Of a stretch of 64,000 bases of DNA, positions 8,379 through 16,885 are shown in pieces. The DNA comes from Hanstruepera flava. GTDB lineage: Bacteria > Bacteroidota > Bacteroidia > Flavobacteriales > Flavobacteriaceae. A program made the translations under genes and the position numbers. Every line of letters starts with the position of its first letter. The stretch's first letter is position 1. Under the pieces are notes generated by a model. It was not told the origin of the DNA. It saw only the letters and a list, made by a program, of their open reading frames with translations, and made no database searches. The stretch is from positions 781,501-845,500 of the forward strand of contig NZ_JALJCW010000001.1 in assembly GCF_023634025.1 (NCBI RefSeq), in the 5' to 3' direction.

Positions 8379-8828
8379 ATGAAAACCTCAACTCGATTTC
8401 ATAACGCCATTCAAAAATTGTACAATGCGTTTCATAACAATACATTGCATCCTGAAGATTGTAAACAATGTGCCGTTGGAAACATTTTAAACAATCAGGA
8501 TTTTTGGAAACACATTTCTGATGACCATGGATCATTGAAACTTAACTATGTTGGTATGGTCAATCAAAAATTAGGCAAACGTTTTAACGGTTATTCACCC
8601 TTGGAATTATTACAAATAGAACAAGCCTTTTTAAAAGGTTGTGGTTATGTTTTACCGCTTCACCATAAGAACCCAAAACCTAACAACCCAACAGATCCTG
8701 ACAATTTATTTAAAGGACTCTCTAGTGTTATAGAAATACTTTGTGAATTGGATGATATTCCAAATGTGATGGATTGCTCAAAACTATTTGCCTATCCAAT
8801 AACCCATAAAAGCCCTGTTTTTAATTAA
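8379..8828 (+). CDS. Conserved Bacteroidota protein with CxxC, beside nqr/apbE
   Basis: A 149-residue soluble protein of unknown biochemical function, starting at the ATG at 8379. The frame stays open upstream to 8304, but that would run into the opposite gene's promoter. It carries a CxxC (Cys28, Cys31 in HPEDCKQCAVGN) and further cysteines at 88, 122 and 133. I recall homologues next to nqr in Flavobacteriia that are labelled Na+-NQR subunit F, yet there is no ferredoxin or FAD domain to justify it. The placement between apbE and nqrF hints at NQR assembly. It converges on nqrF. Confidence 0.7.
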   Translation: MKTSTRFHNAIQKLYNAFHNNTLHPEDCKQCAVGNILNNQDFWKHISDDHGSLKLNYVGMVNQKLGKRFNGYSPLELLQIEQAFLKGCGYVLPLHHKNPKPNNPTDPDNLFKGLSSVIEILCELDDIPNVMDCSKLFAYPITHKSPVFN

Positions 8829-8860
8829 AAAAAGCCCAATACTTTCGTATTGGACTTCAT
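8827..8860 (-). terminator. Terminator of the nqr operon
   Basis: Stem AGCCCAATAC (8833-8842) with GTATTGGACT (8847-8856), loop TTTC, one mismatch, and an A-run at 8827-8833 that is a U-run on the minus strand. It is placed after nqrF. It is weaker in the plus direction. Confidence 0.8.
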
Positions 8861-8891
8861 ATTATTTGGTTATGATAATGACGATTATCGT

Positions 8892-10199
8892 CTATCCTCC
8901 AAAGTCATCAAATCTGATATTTTCATCTGGAATTCCAAAATCCTCTCCCATCTTTTGAACAGCCTTGTTCATTAATGGTGGCCCACAGAAATATAACTCA
9001 ATATCTTCTGGAGTTTCATGATGGTTTAAGTAATTATCTATTACACAGTTGTGAATAAATCCAACAAATCCATCTCCAGGGGCATCAATATTTTCTTTCA
9101 CTTTCCAGTTATCTTCTGGTAATGGTTCAGATAATGCTAAATAGAATTTAAAGTTCGGGAAATCTCTTTCTAACTCACGGAAATGCTCCAAATAGAACAA
9201 CTCACGCTTAGAACGACCTCCATACCAGTACGTTACTTTACGACCCGTTTTTAAGGTTTTAAATAAGTGGTATAAGTGTGAACGCATTGGTGCCATACCT
9301 GCTCCACCACCCACGTATAGCATTTCTGCATCAGACTCATTAATAAAGAACTCGCCGTAAGGTCCAGAAATCGTAACTTTATCACCTGGTTTTTGAGCAA
9401 AGATATATGACGATGCCACACCAGGATTCACATCCATCCAACCGTTTTTGTTACGATCCCATGGTGGCGTAGCAATACGAACGTTCAACATAATATCACG
9501 TCCTTCAGCTGGGTATGAAGCCATAGAATAAGCTCTTTCAACTGTTTCGTCATTTTTCATGACTAATGGCCATAATCCAAATTTATCCCATTCGGCTTGA
9601 AACTTGTCTGGTGTATCATGCTCTTCAGGATGAGCTGTAATATCAATATCTTCGTATTTTATTGTACAAGCAGGAATTTCAATTTGGATATATCCACCAG
9701 CCTTGTAATTCATATCTTCAGGAATTCTAACCACAAACTCCTTAATAAATGAGGCTACGTTATAATTACGAACCACTTCTGCTTCCCATTTCTTGATACC
9801 AAAAACCTCTTCAGGAATAGTAATCTCCATATCCTGCTTAACTTTAACCTGACAAGCCAAACGCGCACCATGTTGTAATTCTTTACGTGTAAAGTGTGGT
9901 GTTTCTGTTGGAAGGGCTTCACCTCCTCCATCTAATACATGGCACTCACATTGAATACAGGTACCACCACCTCCACAAGCTGATGGCAAGAATATTTTTT
10001 GGTTTCCTAATGTTGATAATAACGTACCACCTGAAGCTACTTCTATTTCTTTTTCACCGTTAATTTTAATCTTAACCGGTCCAGAAGGTGATAATTTTTG
10101 TTTTACAAATAATAATAATGCAACCAATAACAAGGTAACCACTAAAAAGGCTACTACTGTGGTCATGATTGTTCCTAATGTACTTGAAGCTAATATCAT
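8892..10199 (-). CDS. nqrF: Na+-translocating NADH:quinone reductase subunit F
   Basis: The NADH-oxidising subunit of the six-subunit sodium pump, anchored to the cytoplasmic membrane. Order in the 435 residues: one N-terminal membrane helix (about 10-32); a ferredoxin-type [2Fe-2S] domain with Cys75, Cys81, Cys84 and Cys116; an FAD-binding domain with RAYSMASYP (from 222); and the NADH-binding GGGAGMAPMRS, ending in the typical RFDDFGG. All cofactor ligands are present. It is the last gene of nqrABCDEF, one base after nqrE. Confidence 0.98.
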   Translation of the reverse strand: MILASSTLGTIMTTVVAFLVVTLLLVALLLFVKQKLSPSGPVKIKINGEKEIEVASGGTLLSTLGNQKIFLPSACGGGGTCIQCECHVLDGGGEALPTETPHFTRKELQHGARLACQVKVKQDMEITIPEEVFGIKKWEAEVVRNYNVASFIKEFVVRIPEDMNYKAGGYIQIEIPACTIKYEDIDITAHPEEHDTPDKFQAEWDKFGLWPLVMKNDETVERAYSMASYPAEGRDIMLNVRIATPPWDRNKNGWMDVNPGVASSYIFAQKPGDKVTISGPYGEFFINESDAEMLYVGGGAGMAPMRSHLYHLFKTLKTGRKVTYWYGGRSKRELFYLEHFRELERDFPNFKFYLALSEPLPEDNWKVKENIDAPGDGFVGFIHNCVIDNYLNHHETPEDIELYFCGPPLMNKAVQKMGEDFGIPDENIRFDDFGG

Positions 10200-10200
10200 G

Positions 10201-10914
10201 TTACTCGATTACTTTTGTATTGTTAGCTAATTCTTTTTCAGTATCATTCAGCTCATCTACTTGAGCTGATTTCGTTTCTTTTGCGGCTTCATCATCGCCA
10301 CCTGTTAACATACCACCGAAACTCATAAACCCGATAGCCATTAACCCTGTAATGATAAACGTAATCCCTAAACCTCTCAAGGCTGGCGGTACATTTGAAT
10401 AACGTATTTTTTCACGAATAGCGGCAATAGCTAAAATGGCTAAAAACCATCCAATACCTGAACCAATTCCGTAAGTTGTTGCTAATCCTAAAGTAGCTAT
10501 TTCACGAGATTGCATAAATAAAGAGCCTCCTAAAATGGCACAGTTTACTGCAATTAATGGCAAGAAAATACCAAGTGAATTATATAATGATGGTGAAAAC
10601 TTTTCTACAACAATTTCTACCAATTGTACCATAGTTGCTATGGTAGCAATAAACATGATAAACGATAAGAAACTTAAATCGTAAGCTGCATATTCTTCAC
10701 CTAACCATGACAAAGCTCCTGGCTGCAACAAGTATTGGTCTAATAACCAGTTTAAAGGAACTGTTATAGCTAATACAAAAATAACCGCTGCTCCTAAACC
10801 AACAGCTGTTGAAACTTTTTTAGATACTGCCAAGTAAGAACACATTCCCAAGAACGTGGCAAATACCATGTTATCTATAAATATTGATTTTAAAAATAAT
10901 TCTAAATGTTCCAT
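10201..10914 (-). CDS. nqrE: Na+-translocating NADH:quinone reductase subunit E
   Basis: A polytopic inner-membrane subunit with six predicted helices; NqrD and NqrE together bind an iron centre between the half-helices. The N terminus ([27 protein letters not shown]) and [15 protein letters not shown] are family signatures. At 237 residues it is about 35-40 longer than the well-studied Vibrio protein because of a charged C-terminal tail ([17 protein letters not shown]...), which looks soluble and disordered. It lies 42 bases after nqrD. Confidence 0.97.
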   Translation of the reverse strand: MEHLELFLKSIFIDNMVFATFLGMCSYLAVSKKVSTAVGLGAAVIFVLAITVPLNWLLDQYLLQPGALSWLGEEYAAYDLSFLSFIMFIATIATMVQLVEIVVEKFSPSLYNSLGIFLPLIAVNCAILGGSLFMQSREIATLGLATTYGIGSGIGWFLAILAIAAIREKIRYSNVPPALRGLGITFIITGLMAIGFMSFGGMLTGGDDEAAKETKSAQVDELNDTEKELANNTKVIE

Positions 10915-10956
10915 AGTTTATATTTTCAAACTATCCAATCAAGGACAATCTATCTT

Positions 10957-11619
10957 TTAATGATCTTCTACTAATGCTTTGTTTCTTGTACGTTGTACCC
11001 AAATAATAATACCCACAACAATCAATGCCATTGGCGACAATAACATAAACCCGTTATTTTCATAGCCTAAAGCATATAATCCTGTAGGGCCTGTTTCTGG
11101 TGTTCCAATTGGATCTCCCAATACTGGAATTCCCAACAAGGTACCTGAACCTAATAGCTCTCTGAAAAATCCTACTATAATAAGAATAACACCGTACCCA
11201 GCAGCATTACCAATACCATCAAGGAATGAACGCCATGGACCGTTTCCTAATGCAAAAGCCTCAAAACGTCCCATAATGATACAGTTCGTAATAATCAAAC
11301 CAACGAATACTGAAAGCGTTTTACTTAATTCATATGCAAATGCTTTTAGCACCAAGTCAACAATAATTACCAAAGTTGCTACAACAATAAGTTGTACAAT
11401 AATTCTAATCTTACTTGGGATAATATTTCGCATTAACGAAATCACCACGTTTCCAACACCTAAAACAAACAATACTGAAATAGACATAACGATTGAAGCT
11501 TCCAATTCAGCAGTAATCGCTAATGCCGAACAAATACCTAATACCTGAATAGTAATTGGATTATTATCCGCTAATGGATCAGTAATTAATTTGGCGTCTT
11601 TTTTTGATAAAAGTCCCAT
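10957..11619 (-). CDS. nqrD: Na+-translocating NADH:quinone reductase subunit D
   Basis: A 220-residue six-helix membrane subunit, the partner of NqrE. Characteristic stretches are NPITIQVLGICSALAIT, TNCIIMGRFEAFALGNGPWRSFLDG and FFRELLGSGTLLG. The cysteines in GICSAL and TNCIIMG are those of the shared Fe site with NqrE. It has the usual length for the family. It starts 3 bases after the nqrC stop. Confidence 0.97.
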   Translation of the reverse strand: MGLLSKKDAKLITDPLADNNPITIQVLGICSALAITAELEASIVMSISVLFVLGVGNVVISLMRNIIPSKIRIIVQLIVVATLVIIVDLVLKAFAYELSKTLSVFVGLIITNCIIMGRFEAFALGNGPWRSFLDGIGNAAGYGVILIIVGFFRELLGSGTLLGIPVLGDPIGTPETGPTGLYALGYENNGFMLLSPMALIVVGIIIWVQRTRNKALVEDH

Positions 11620-11622
11620 AAA

Positions 11623-12375
11623 TTAGTTGTTTTTTAAATTTTTAAAATAAGGTACGTAAAGCCTTAAATCGCTTTTAATCATAGCAGACACACCATCGCC
11701 AGTAATAGTTGCTCCAGCAATAGCATCTACTTCGTTATCTGTTTTATCTTTATTTGTTGGATCGGCATTACTTTTAGAAACCGTAATTCCAGCAAAGTTT
11801 CCATTGGTATCCAATAAGTGTTCACCAATAAAATCGTCCATAAAATAACGTTGCTTGATATTGGCTCCTAAACCTGGTGTTTCACCTTTATGGTCAAAAT
11901 AAGCACCTTGAATAACCATATTTTCGTCCATAGAAACATAGCCCCAAATAGCATCCCAAAGACCTTTACCATAAATAGGCGCTATATAATAAGTCTGCCC
12001 ATCTTTCTCACCAATAAATAACGGAAGACGTCTTGAGTAATCTGCTTTTTTAGCTGCAGACTTCTCTTTCTTAACATCAATTAAGTAAGCTTGGTCATCT
12101 TCACTAACTTCTCCATCTTGAATAACCAATTGTTTTGTAATAAACTCTGAAAACGCTTGAGGTGCTTTGTCAGTAGAGATAAACGTTGCACTGCTTTCAT
12201 CATTTTCATTCACACCCATTGCGTATAGGATGTTCTGTTGTTTTTCCAAACGTTTGTTTTCAGAGATGGTAGGCTCTAGTGATGATGCTGCAAAAGCAAG
12301 CAACGAACCAACCACAACAACCATTGCAACAGCAAAGATTATAGTATATATATTAGAATCTGTTTTATTACTCAT
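11623..12375 (-). CDS. nqrC: Na+-translocating NADH:quinone reductase subunit C
   Basis: A periplasm-facing subunit with one N-terminal helix (about 10-31) and an FMN-binding domain. The flavinylation site DAIAGATITGDGV is canonical, with Thr223 the expected covalent FMN attachment residue. This is the substrate motif of ApbE, encoded 4 kb away at 6944. GETPGLG near residue 164 is also conserved. The 250-residue length is normal. It starts 2 bases after the nqrB stop. Confidence 0.97.
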   Translation of the reverse strand: MSNKTDSNIYTIIFAVAMVVVVGSLLAFAASSLEPTISENKRLEKQQNILYAMGVNENDESSATFISTDKAPQAFSEFITKQLVIQDGEVSEDDQAYLIDVKKEKSAAKKADYSRRLPLFIGEKDGQTYYIAPIYGKGLWDAIWGYVSMDENMVIQGAYFDHKGETPGLGANIKQRYFMDDFIGEHLLDTNGNFAGITVSKSNADPTNKDKTDNEVDAIAGATITGDGVSAMIKSDLRLYVPYFKNLKNN

Positions 12376-12377
12376 AA

Positions 12378-13577
12378 TTACGCCGTTTTAACTTTTAAAC
12401 GCTTCATACGTCGTTTTACATTTCCTTGAACTACATAGTGGTCGATAGTTGGCGCAAACACGTTCATAAGTAGAATTGCCAACATGACACCTTCTGGATA
12501 CGCTGGGTTGAATACTCTAATAAGGATAGAAATAAATCCAATTAAAAATCCATATATCCATTTACCTTTATTGGTTTGCGAGGCTGTAACAGGGTCTGTC
12601 GCCATAAACACCGTACCAAAGGCAAAACCTCCAATTAATAAGTGGTGCCACCAGGTTGTGCTCATCAAACCGTAAAACTTACTAGATTCTGTTATCCAAC
12701 CGGCATCAACAACACCATTGAAAATTAATCCCATAAGCAATGCCCCAATAACCGAAGACAACATAATTCTCCAACTTCCAATCTTGGTAAAGATTAAGAA
12801 CAAGCCTCCTAATAATATTAACAAGGTAGATGTTTCACCAACCGAACCTGGAATAAACCCATAGAACATATCGGCTACAGAATATCCCAAATCTTTGCCT
12901 TGGGCTAAACCACCTAGAATGGTTTCCCCTGAAATGGCGTCTAATTCAGCACCAGCTGCTATTTCATTGGCACGTTCAACTGCTCCATGAACCCAAACCT
13001 TGTCTCCAGACATCCATGTTGGATATGCGAAGAATAAGAATGCACGTATGGTTAAAGCTGGATTAAGAATGTTCATTCCTGTACCTCCAAAAACTTCCTT
13101 TCCAATTACTACACCAAAAGCTACAGCTACAGCAAGCATCCATAACGGTGTATCAACAGGTACAATTAATGGCACTAACATTCCAGTTACCAAATACCCT
13201 TCTTCTACTTCGTGTTTTTTAATAACCGCAAATAAGAACTCAATAGCTAAACCAACCCCATAAGACACAATTACAAGTGGCAAAATTTTAATTAAACCAA
13301 TGTAGAACGCATCCCATGACAAAAACTCAACTGGAGTTCCAAATGCTGCGTAGTGTTGATAACCCGCATTAAACATACCAAATATTAAACAAGGAACCAT
13401 AGCCATGATTACCGTGTTCATTGTACGCTTTAAATCGTCTGCCACTTTTATATGAGTTCCATTGTGCGTGGTCTCATTTGGCAAGTATAAAAAAGTATGA
13501 ATCGCGTTAAACGCAGGAGCCATTTTGGTCCCTTTATACTTTTCTTTTAAATTATGTAATGTACTTTTTAAACCCAT
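12378..13577 (-). CDS. nqrB: Na+-translocating NADH:quinone reductase subunit B
   Basis: A 399-residue multi-helix membrane subunit that binds covalent FMN and riboflavin and lies on the sodium pathway. Family stretches include VFGGTGMNILNPALTIRAFLFF and FMATDPVTASQTNKGK. The flavinylation region reads DAISGETILGG (213-223), so Thr219 is at the expected place (same spacing from the Asp as in NqrC), but the residue before it is Glu where the motif normally has Ala. It starts 9 bases after the nqrA stop. Confidence 0.97.
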   Translation of the reverse strand: MGLKSTLHNLKEKYKGTKMAPAFNAIHTFLYLPNETTHNGTHIKVADDLKRTMNTVIMAMVPCLIFGMFNAGYQHYAAFGTPVEFLSWDAFYIGLIKILPLVIVSYGVGLAIEFLFAVIKKHEVEEGYLVTGMLVPLIVPVDTPLWMLAVAVAFGVVIGKEVFGGTGMNILNPALTIRAFLFFAYPTWMSGDKVWVHGAVERANEIAAGAELDAISGETILGGLAQGKDLGYSVADMFYGFIPGSVGETSTLLILLGGLFLIFTKIGSWRIMLSSVIGALLMGLIFNGVVDAGWITESSKFYGLMSTTWWHHLLIGGFAFGTVFMATDPVTASQTNKGKWIYGFLIGFISILIRVFNPAYPEGVMLAILLMNVFAPTIDHYVVQGNVKRRMKRLKVKTA

Positions 13578-13586
13578 AGCTATTTA

Positions 13587-14942
13587 TTATCCTATTTCTT
13601 TAATCATTACGTCCAATCCTTTTCTAATAATCTTCTGATGTGGTTGTTTAGACACACAGATAAATTCAGTTAACGCAAAATCTTCTGGTGCTACCTCATA
13701 CATTCCAAGAGCTTCCATCTCGTCTAAATCACTGTACATACAAGCTTTTAGAATCTGTAATGGATAAATATCTAAAGGAAAAACCTCTTCATAATTACCT
13801 GTAAGTACAAATGCACGATGTTCTCCATTAGTATTGGTATCCAACTCATATTTTTTATTAGGTGTTAACCATGAAAATGTCATAGCTCTAGATGTAGAAA
13901 CCTTATTAAATACAGGCTTGTTCCAACCAAAGAATTCATAATCATCACCTTCAGGAATTACCGTAATCGTATTACTGTAATAATCTAAAGCACCATCTGG
14001 TTTTACTTGCTTTCCAGATAAAACATTACCCGATATAATACGATCGTTTCCATCTTTATCTACGCCATTATCATAAACCATTGTGGCAACTTCGCTACCT
14101 ATTTTGGTTTTAAAATATCTTGGCTTCTTTACTGAAGACCCAACCAACGCTACAATACGCTCGGCATTGAACTTACCAGTTAACAAAAGCTCACCAATAA
14201 TAACCAAATCTTGCCCACTGACTGTCCAAACGACCTCACCTTTGTTAACAGGGTCTATTTTGTTAATTTGAGTCCCAACATTTCCAGATGGATGTGGACC
14301 AGAAACCGTATGAAGTGTTACACCATTTAGTCCTGCTAGTGGTGAATTTGAATTCTTCCCTACGCAAACATGAACTTGACCTTCTGTCATTTTACCTAAA
14401 GCTGTTACTGCAGCTTGCAATTCAGCTTCTTTCCCTTGCAAAACATAATCTAAATCGGCAACAAGCGGAGCTGATGCATAACCTGAAATGAAAATAGCTT
14501 TAGGTGCTTTGTCTGGATTGGCAATAACATCGTACGGACGTTGTTTAATAAACGGCCAACATCCAGAAGCCAATAAATGAGCTTTAACAGCATTACCATC
14601 AGCAGACTCTAAATTAAACGCGCCAAAATCCTTAAAGCTTTGTTCTTTATCTGCTTGGATTTTAATAGCATCTACGCGTCTTTTAGGACCTCTTACAATT
14701 TCTAAAACTTCCCCAGAAACTGGCGAAGCAAATAACATAGTATCGTTAGATTTATTATAAAAAATAGCCTCTCCAGCTTTTACTTTCGCGCCTTCTTTTA
14801 CAATAAGTTTTGGAATAATACTATGAAAATCTTCAGGTCTAACAGTGCAGAAGTTGCTTACTATTGCATTTTCAGTTGCTTTTTCAGCGGCACCCTTAAG
14901 TTTAATGTCTAGACCTTTTTTAATCTTAATGTCGTTTGACAT
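13587..14942 (-). CDS. nqrA: Na+-translocating NADH:quinone reductase subunit A
   Basis: The peripheral cytoplasmic subunit, linked to quinone reduction, and first gene of the operon. The 451 residues begin IKIKKGLDIKLKGAAE, with VRPEDFHSIIPKLIVKEGAKVKAGEAIFY (lipoyl-like hammerhead fold) and HPSGNVGTQINKIDPV in the middle, all typical. The C-terminal segment (YPLQILKACMYSDLDEMEALGMYEVAPEDFAL, read in pieces) is also conserved. A divergent promoter region of about 196 bases lies upstream. Confidence 0.97.
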   Translation of the reverse strand: MSNDIKIKKGLDIKLKGAAEKATENAIVSNFCTVRPEDFHSIIPKLIVKEGAKVKAGEAIFYNKSNDTMLFASPVSGEVLEIVRGPKRRVDAIKIQADKEQSFKDFGAFNLESADGNAVKAHLLASGCWPFIKQRPYDVIANPDKAPKAIFISGYASAPLVADLDYVLQGKEAELQAAVTALGKMTEGQVHVCVGKNSNSPLAGLNGVTLHTVSGPHPSGNVGTQINKIDPVNKGEVVWTVSGQDLVIIGELLLTGKFNAERIVALVGSSVKKPRYFKTKIGSEVATMVYDNGVDKDGNDRIISGNVLSGKQVKPDGALDYYSNTITVIPEGDDYEFFGWNKPVFNKVSTSRAMTFSWLTPNKKYELDTNTNGEHRAFVLTGNYEEVFPLDIYPLQILKACMYSDLDEMEALGMYEVAPEDFALTEFICVSKQPHQKIIRKGLDVMIKEIG

Positions 14943-15008
14943 GCTTATAAATCTATTTGTTAATAGTAAAATATAATGGCGATTTTTCTGTAAACTCGAA
15001 AAATCCGT

Positions 15009-15016
15009 GCAAATTT
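15009..15016 (-). promoter_or_regulatory. Possible -7 box of the nqr operon
   Basis: On the minus strand TAAATTTG (TAnnTTTG), about 66 bases before the nqrA ATG, in the gap shared with the divergent T9SS plug gene. No -33 TTG is visible at the right spacing, so this is tentative. Confidence 0.35.
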
Positions 15017-15138
15017 ACGAATTAAATACGCATACTTCATAATAATTATTGGAGAAATTTATTGAGTCAAAATCTGTAATATCTTAATTAAATTTCAGGC
15101 ACAAATTTTGATTATATTTATGCCTCAAAACAAAATGT

Positions 15139-16398
15139 ATGCTATTTAGATTTTTTCTTGCACTAGTTGTCTTTACAGTCTCAATTAGTATTTCTGCTCA
15201 AGTTGAGCACGAAAAAAGCCCTCCAGACATGATTAAAACCGTTATGTTTAGAGGCTCAAACACACAAGAAAGTCAATTGCCGTTAGTAGAATTAGGCGAC
15301 CAGTTATTGCTCGAATTCGATGCCTTAAATGGAAATGAAGATGACTTCTACTACAAAATAGAACATTATAACTTTGATTGGACTCCATCGCAGCTCATGA
15401 AAACAGAATATATGGACGGATTTGATAATCAACGTATTCGTAATTATGAAAACTCATTTAATACCTATCAAATTTATTCACATTATATGCTGCGCATACC
15501 TAACCAATGGACAAGAGGTTTAAGAGTATCGGGCAATTATATGATCAAGATATTTAACGATATGGACGAATTGGTATTTTCAAGAAAATTTCTAGTTCAT
15601 GAAAACCTATCCAACGTTGGTGTTGTTGTAAGACGTTCGCGCGACGTCAAGTACATTAATGAAAAACAAACCGTAGATATAGTTATCAATTCTGGTTCAA
15701 TACAATTTAACAACCCTCTGCAAACCGTAAAAACCCTTATTGTTCAAAACAATAATCTTAACACAGCCATTTCTAATGTTGGCCCTCAATATACCATAGG
15801 AAAAGACTTGATCTTTAAATACAATAAGGAAACCAGTTTTTATGGTGGAAATGAATATTTTTATTTTGAAAACAAAGATTTAAGAGGCGCAAATTCTACG
15901 GTTCAATTCATAAGCCTAGCTGATTTATACAATACCTATTTATTCGCTAATGTCCCACGGTTTAATCAAGTTTATACTTACAACCCTGATATAAATGGTA
16001 ATTTTGTGGTTACGGCCTTATATGTTGAAAGACCCTGGATTGAGGCCGACTATGCTTGGGTACATTTTGCATTGGCTATGAACGAACCTATTCCTGGGAA
16101 ATCTGTTCATATTTATGGCAATTTTAATAATTATGCAATAGAAGAAAGCACCAAACTCGAATTTAATGCCGACCAAAAATATTACGAAACCAGCTTATTG
16201 TTAAAACAAGGGTTTTACAATTATAAATATGTAGTAGTTGATGATGCTACTGGCAAATTAGACGAAGGCGCCATAAGTGGTAATTTTTGGCAAACCGAAA
16301 ACGATTACAAGGTCATAGTTTATTATCGTAACCTTGGCGCACGATACGACAGAATTATCGGTTACGGAAGTGCGCTTTCGATTGATATAACCAATTAG
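15139..16398 (+). CDS. T9SS plug protein (DUF5103 family)
   Basis: A 419-residue exported protein with a Sec signal peptide (residues 1-20, cleavage after SISAQ-like VSISISAQ). The sequence GSNTQESQLPLVELGDQLLLEFD, NFDWTPSQLMKTEYMDGFD and the beta-rich body match the DUF5103 family. In Flavobacterium johnsoniae a member of this family (Fjoh_1759) closes the lateral side of the SprA translocon when the type IX secretion pore is idle. The role here is inferred from family knowledge. The C-terminal third (VHIYGNFNNYAIEESTKLEF) looks like an E-set beta-sandwich. The gene is followed by apaG on the same strand. Confidence 0.85.
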   Translation: MLFRFFLALVVFTVSISISAQVEHEKSPPDMIKTVMFRGSNTQESQLPLVELGDQLLLEFDALNGNEDDFYYKIEHYNFDWTPSQLMKTEYMDGFDNQRIRNYENSFNTYQIYSHYMLRIPNQWTRGLRVSGNYMIKIFNDMDELVFSRKFLVHENLSNVGVVVRRSRDVKYINEKQTVDIVINSGSIQFNNPLQTVKTLIVQNNNLNTAISNVGPQYTIGKDLIFKYNKETSFYGGNEYFYFENKDLRGANSTVQFISLADLYNTYLFANVPRFNQVYTYNPDINGNFVVTALYVERPWIEADYAWVHFALAMNEPIPGKSVHIYGNFNNYAIEESTKLEFNADQKYYETSLLLKQGFYNYKYVVVDDATGKLDEGAISGNFWQTENDYKVIVYYRNLGARYDRIIGYGSALSIDITN

Positions 16399-16415
16399 TC
16401 ACCCTGTTTATCGAG

Positions 16416-16491
16416 TATATTTGTTAATTTTCCTACTTTACAATTTAAATTTATTATTTTAGCTGAATAGCAATCCCACTGTTTATACAGT
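16416..16491 (+). promoter_or_regulatory. apaG upstream region: -7 box and palindrome
   Basis: TATATTTG at 16416-16423 fits the -7 consensus. A perfect short palindrome, ACTGT-TTAT-ACAGT (16478-16491), lies 8 bases before the apaG ATG and could be an operator or an RNA hairpin over the start. Both calls are tentative. Confidence 0.35.
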
Positions 16492-16498
16492 AATAATT

Positions 16499-16885
16499 AT
16501 GGTCCAACAAGTAACAAAAGGTATAAAAATATCTGTTGAGACAAATTTTGAAGGTACTTTCTATAAGAATTACCAAATGCAATTTGCTTATGGATATAAG
16601 GTCACCATTGAAAACCAAAGTAAAGATTCGGTTCAATTGGTTGCTAGGCATTGGGTTATACAAGATGCTTTAAACAATATTGAAACCGTAACTGGAGAAG
16701 GTGTTATTGGAAAAAAGCCAGTATTAAAACCAGGCGAGTCCCATACATATACTTCAGGTTGCTTACTTACCTCTCCATTTGGAGCCATGAGTGGTCATTA
16801 CAACATGATTAACTTTACCACAACTAATAAGTTTCAAGTTGCCATACCTAGCTTTAAATTAAGCGCTCCTTTTGCCTTAAACTAA
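16499..16885 (+). CDS. apaG: ApaG family protein
   Basis: A 128-residue single beta-sandwich protein of the ApaG/DUF525 family. Signatures are YKVTIENQSKDSVQLVARHW, ITDANNNIETV-like IQDALNNIETVTGEGVIG, and the C-terminal GAMSGHYNMINFTTTNKF. ApaG is old in name for cobalt/magnesium efflux phenotypes, but its molecular role is unsettled. The length is standard. Its 3' end overlaps the convergent downstream gene by 9 bases. Confidence 0.93.
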   Translation: MVQQVTKGIKISVETNFEGTFYKNYQMQFAYGYKVTIENQSKDSVQLVARHWVIQDALNNIETVTGEGVIGKKPVLKPGESHTYTSGCLLTSPFGAMSGHYNMINFTTTNKFQVAIPSFKLSAPFALN

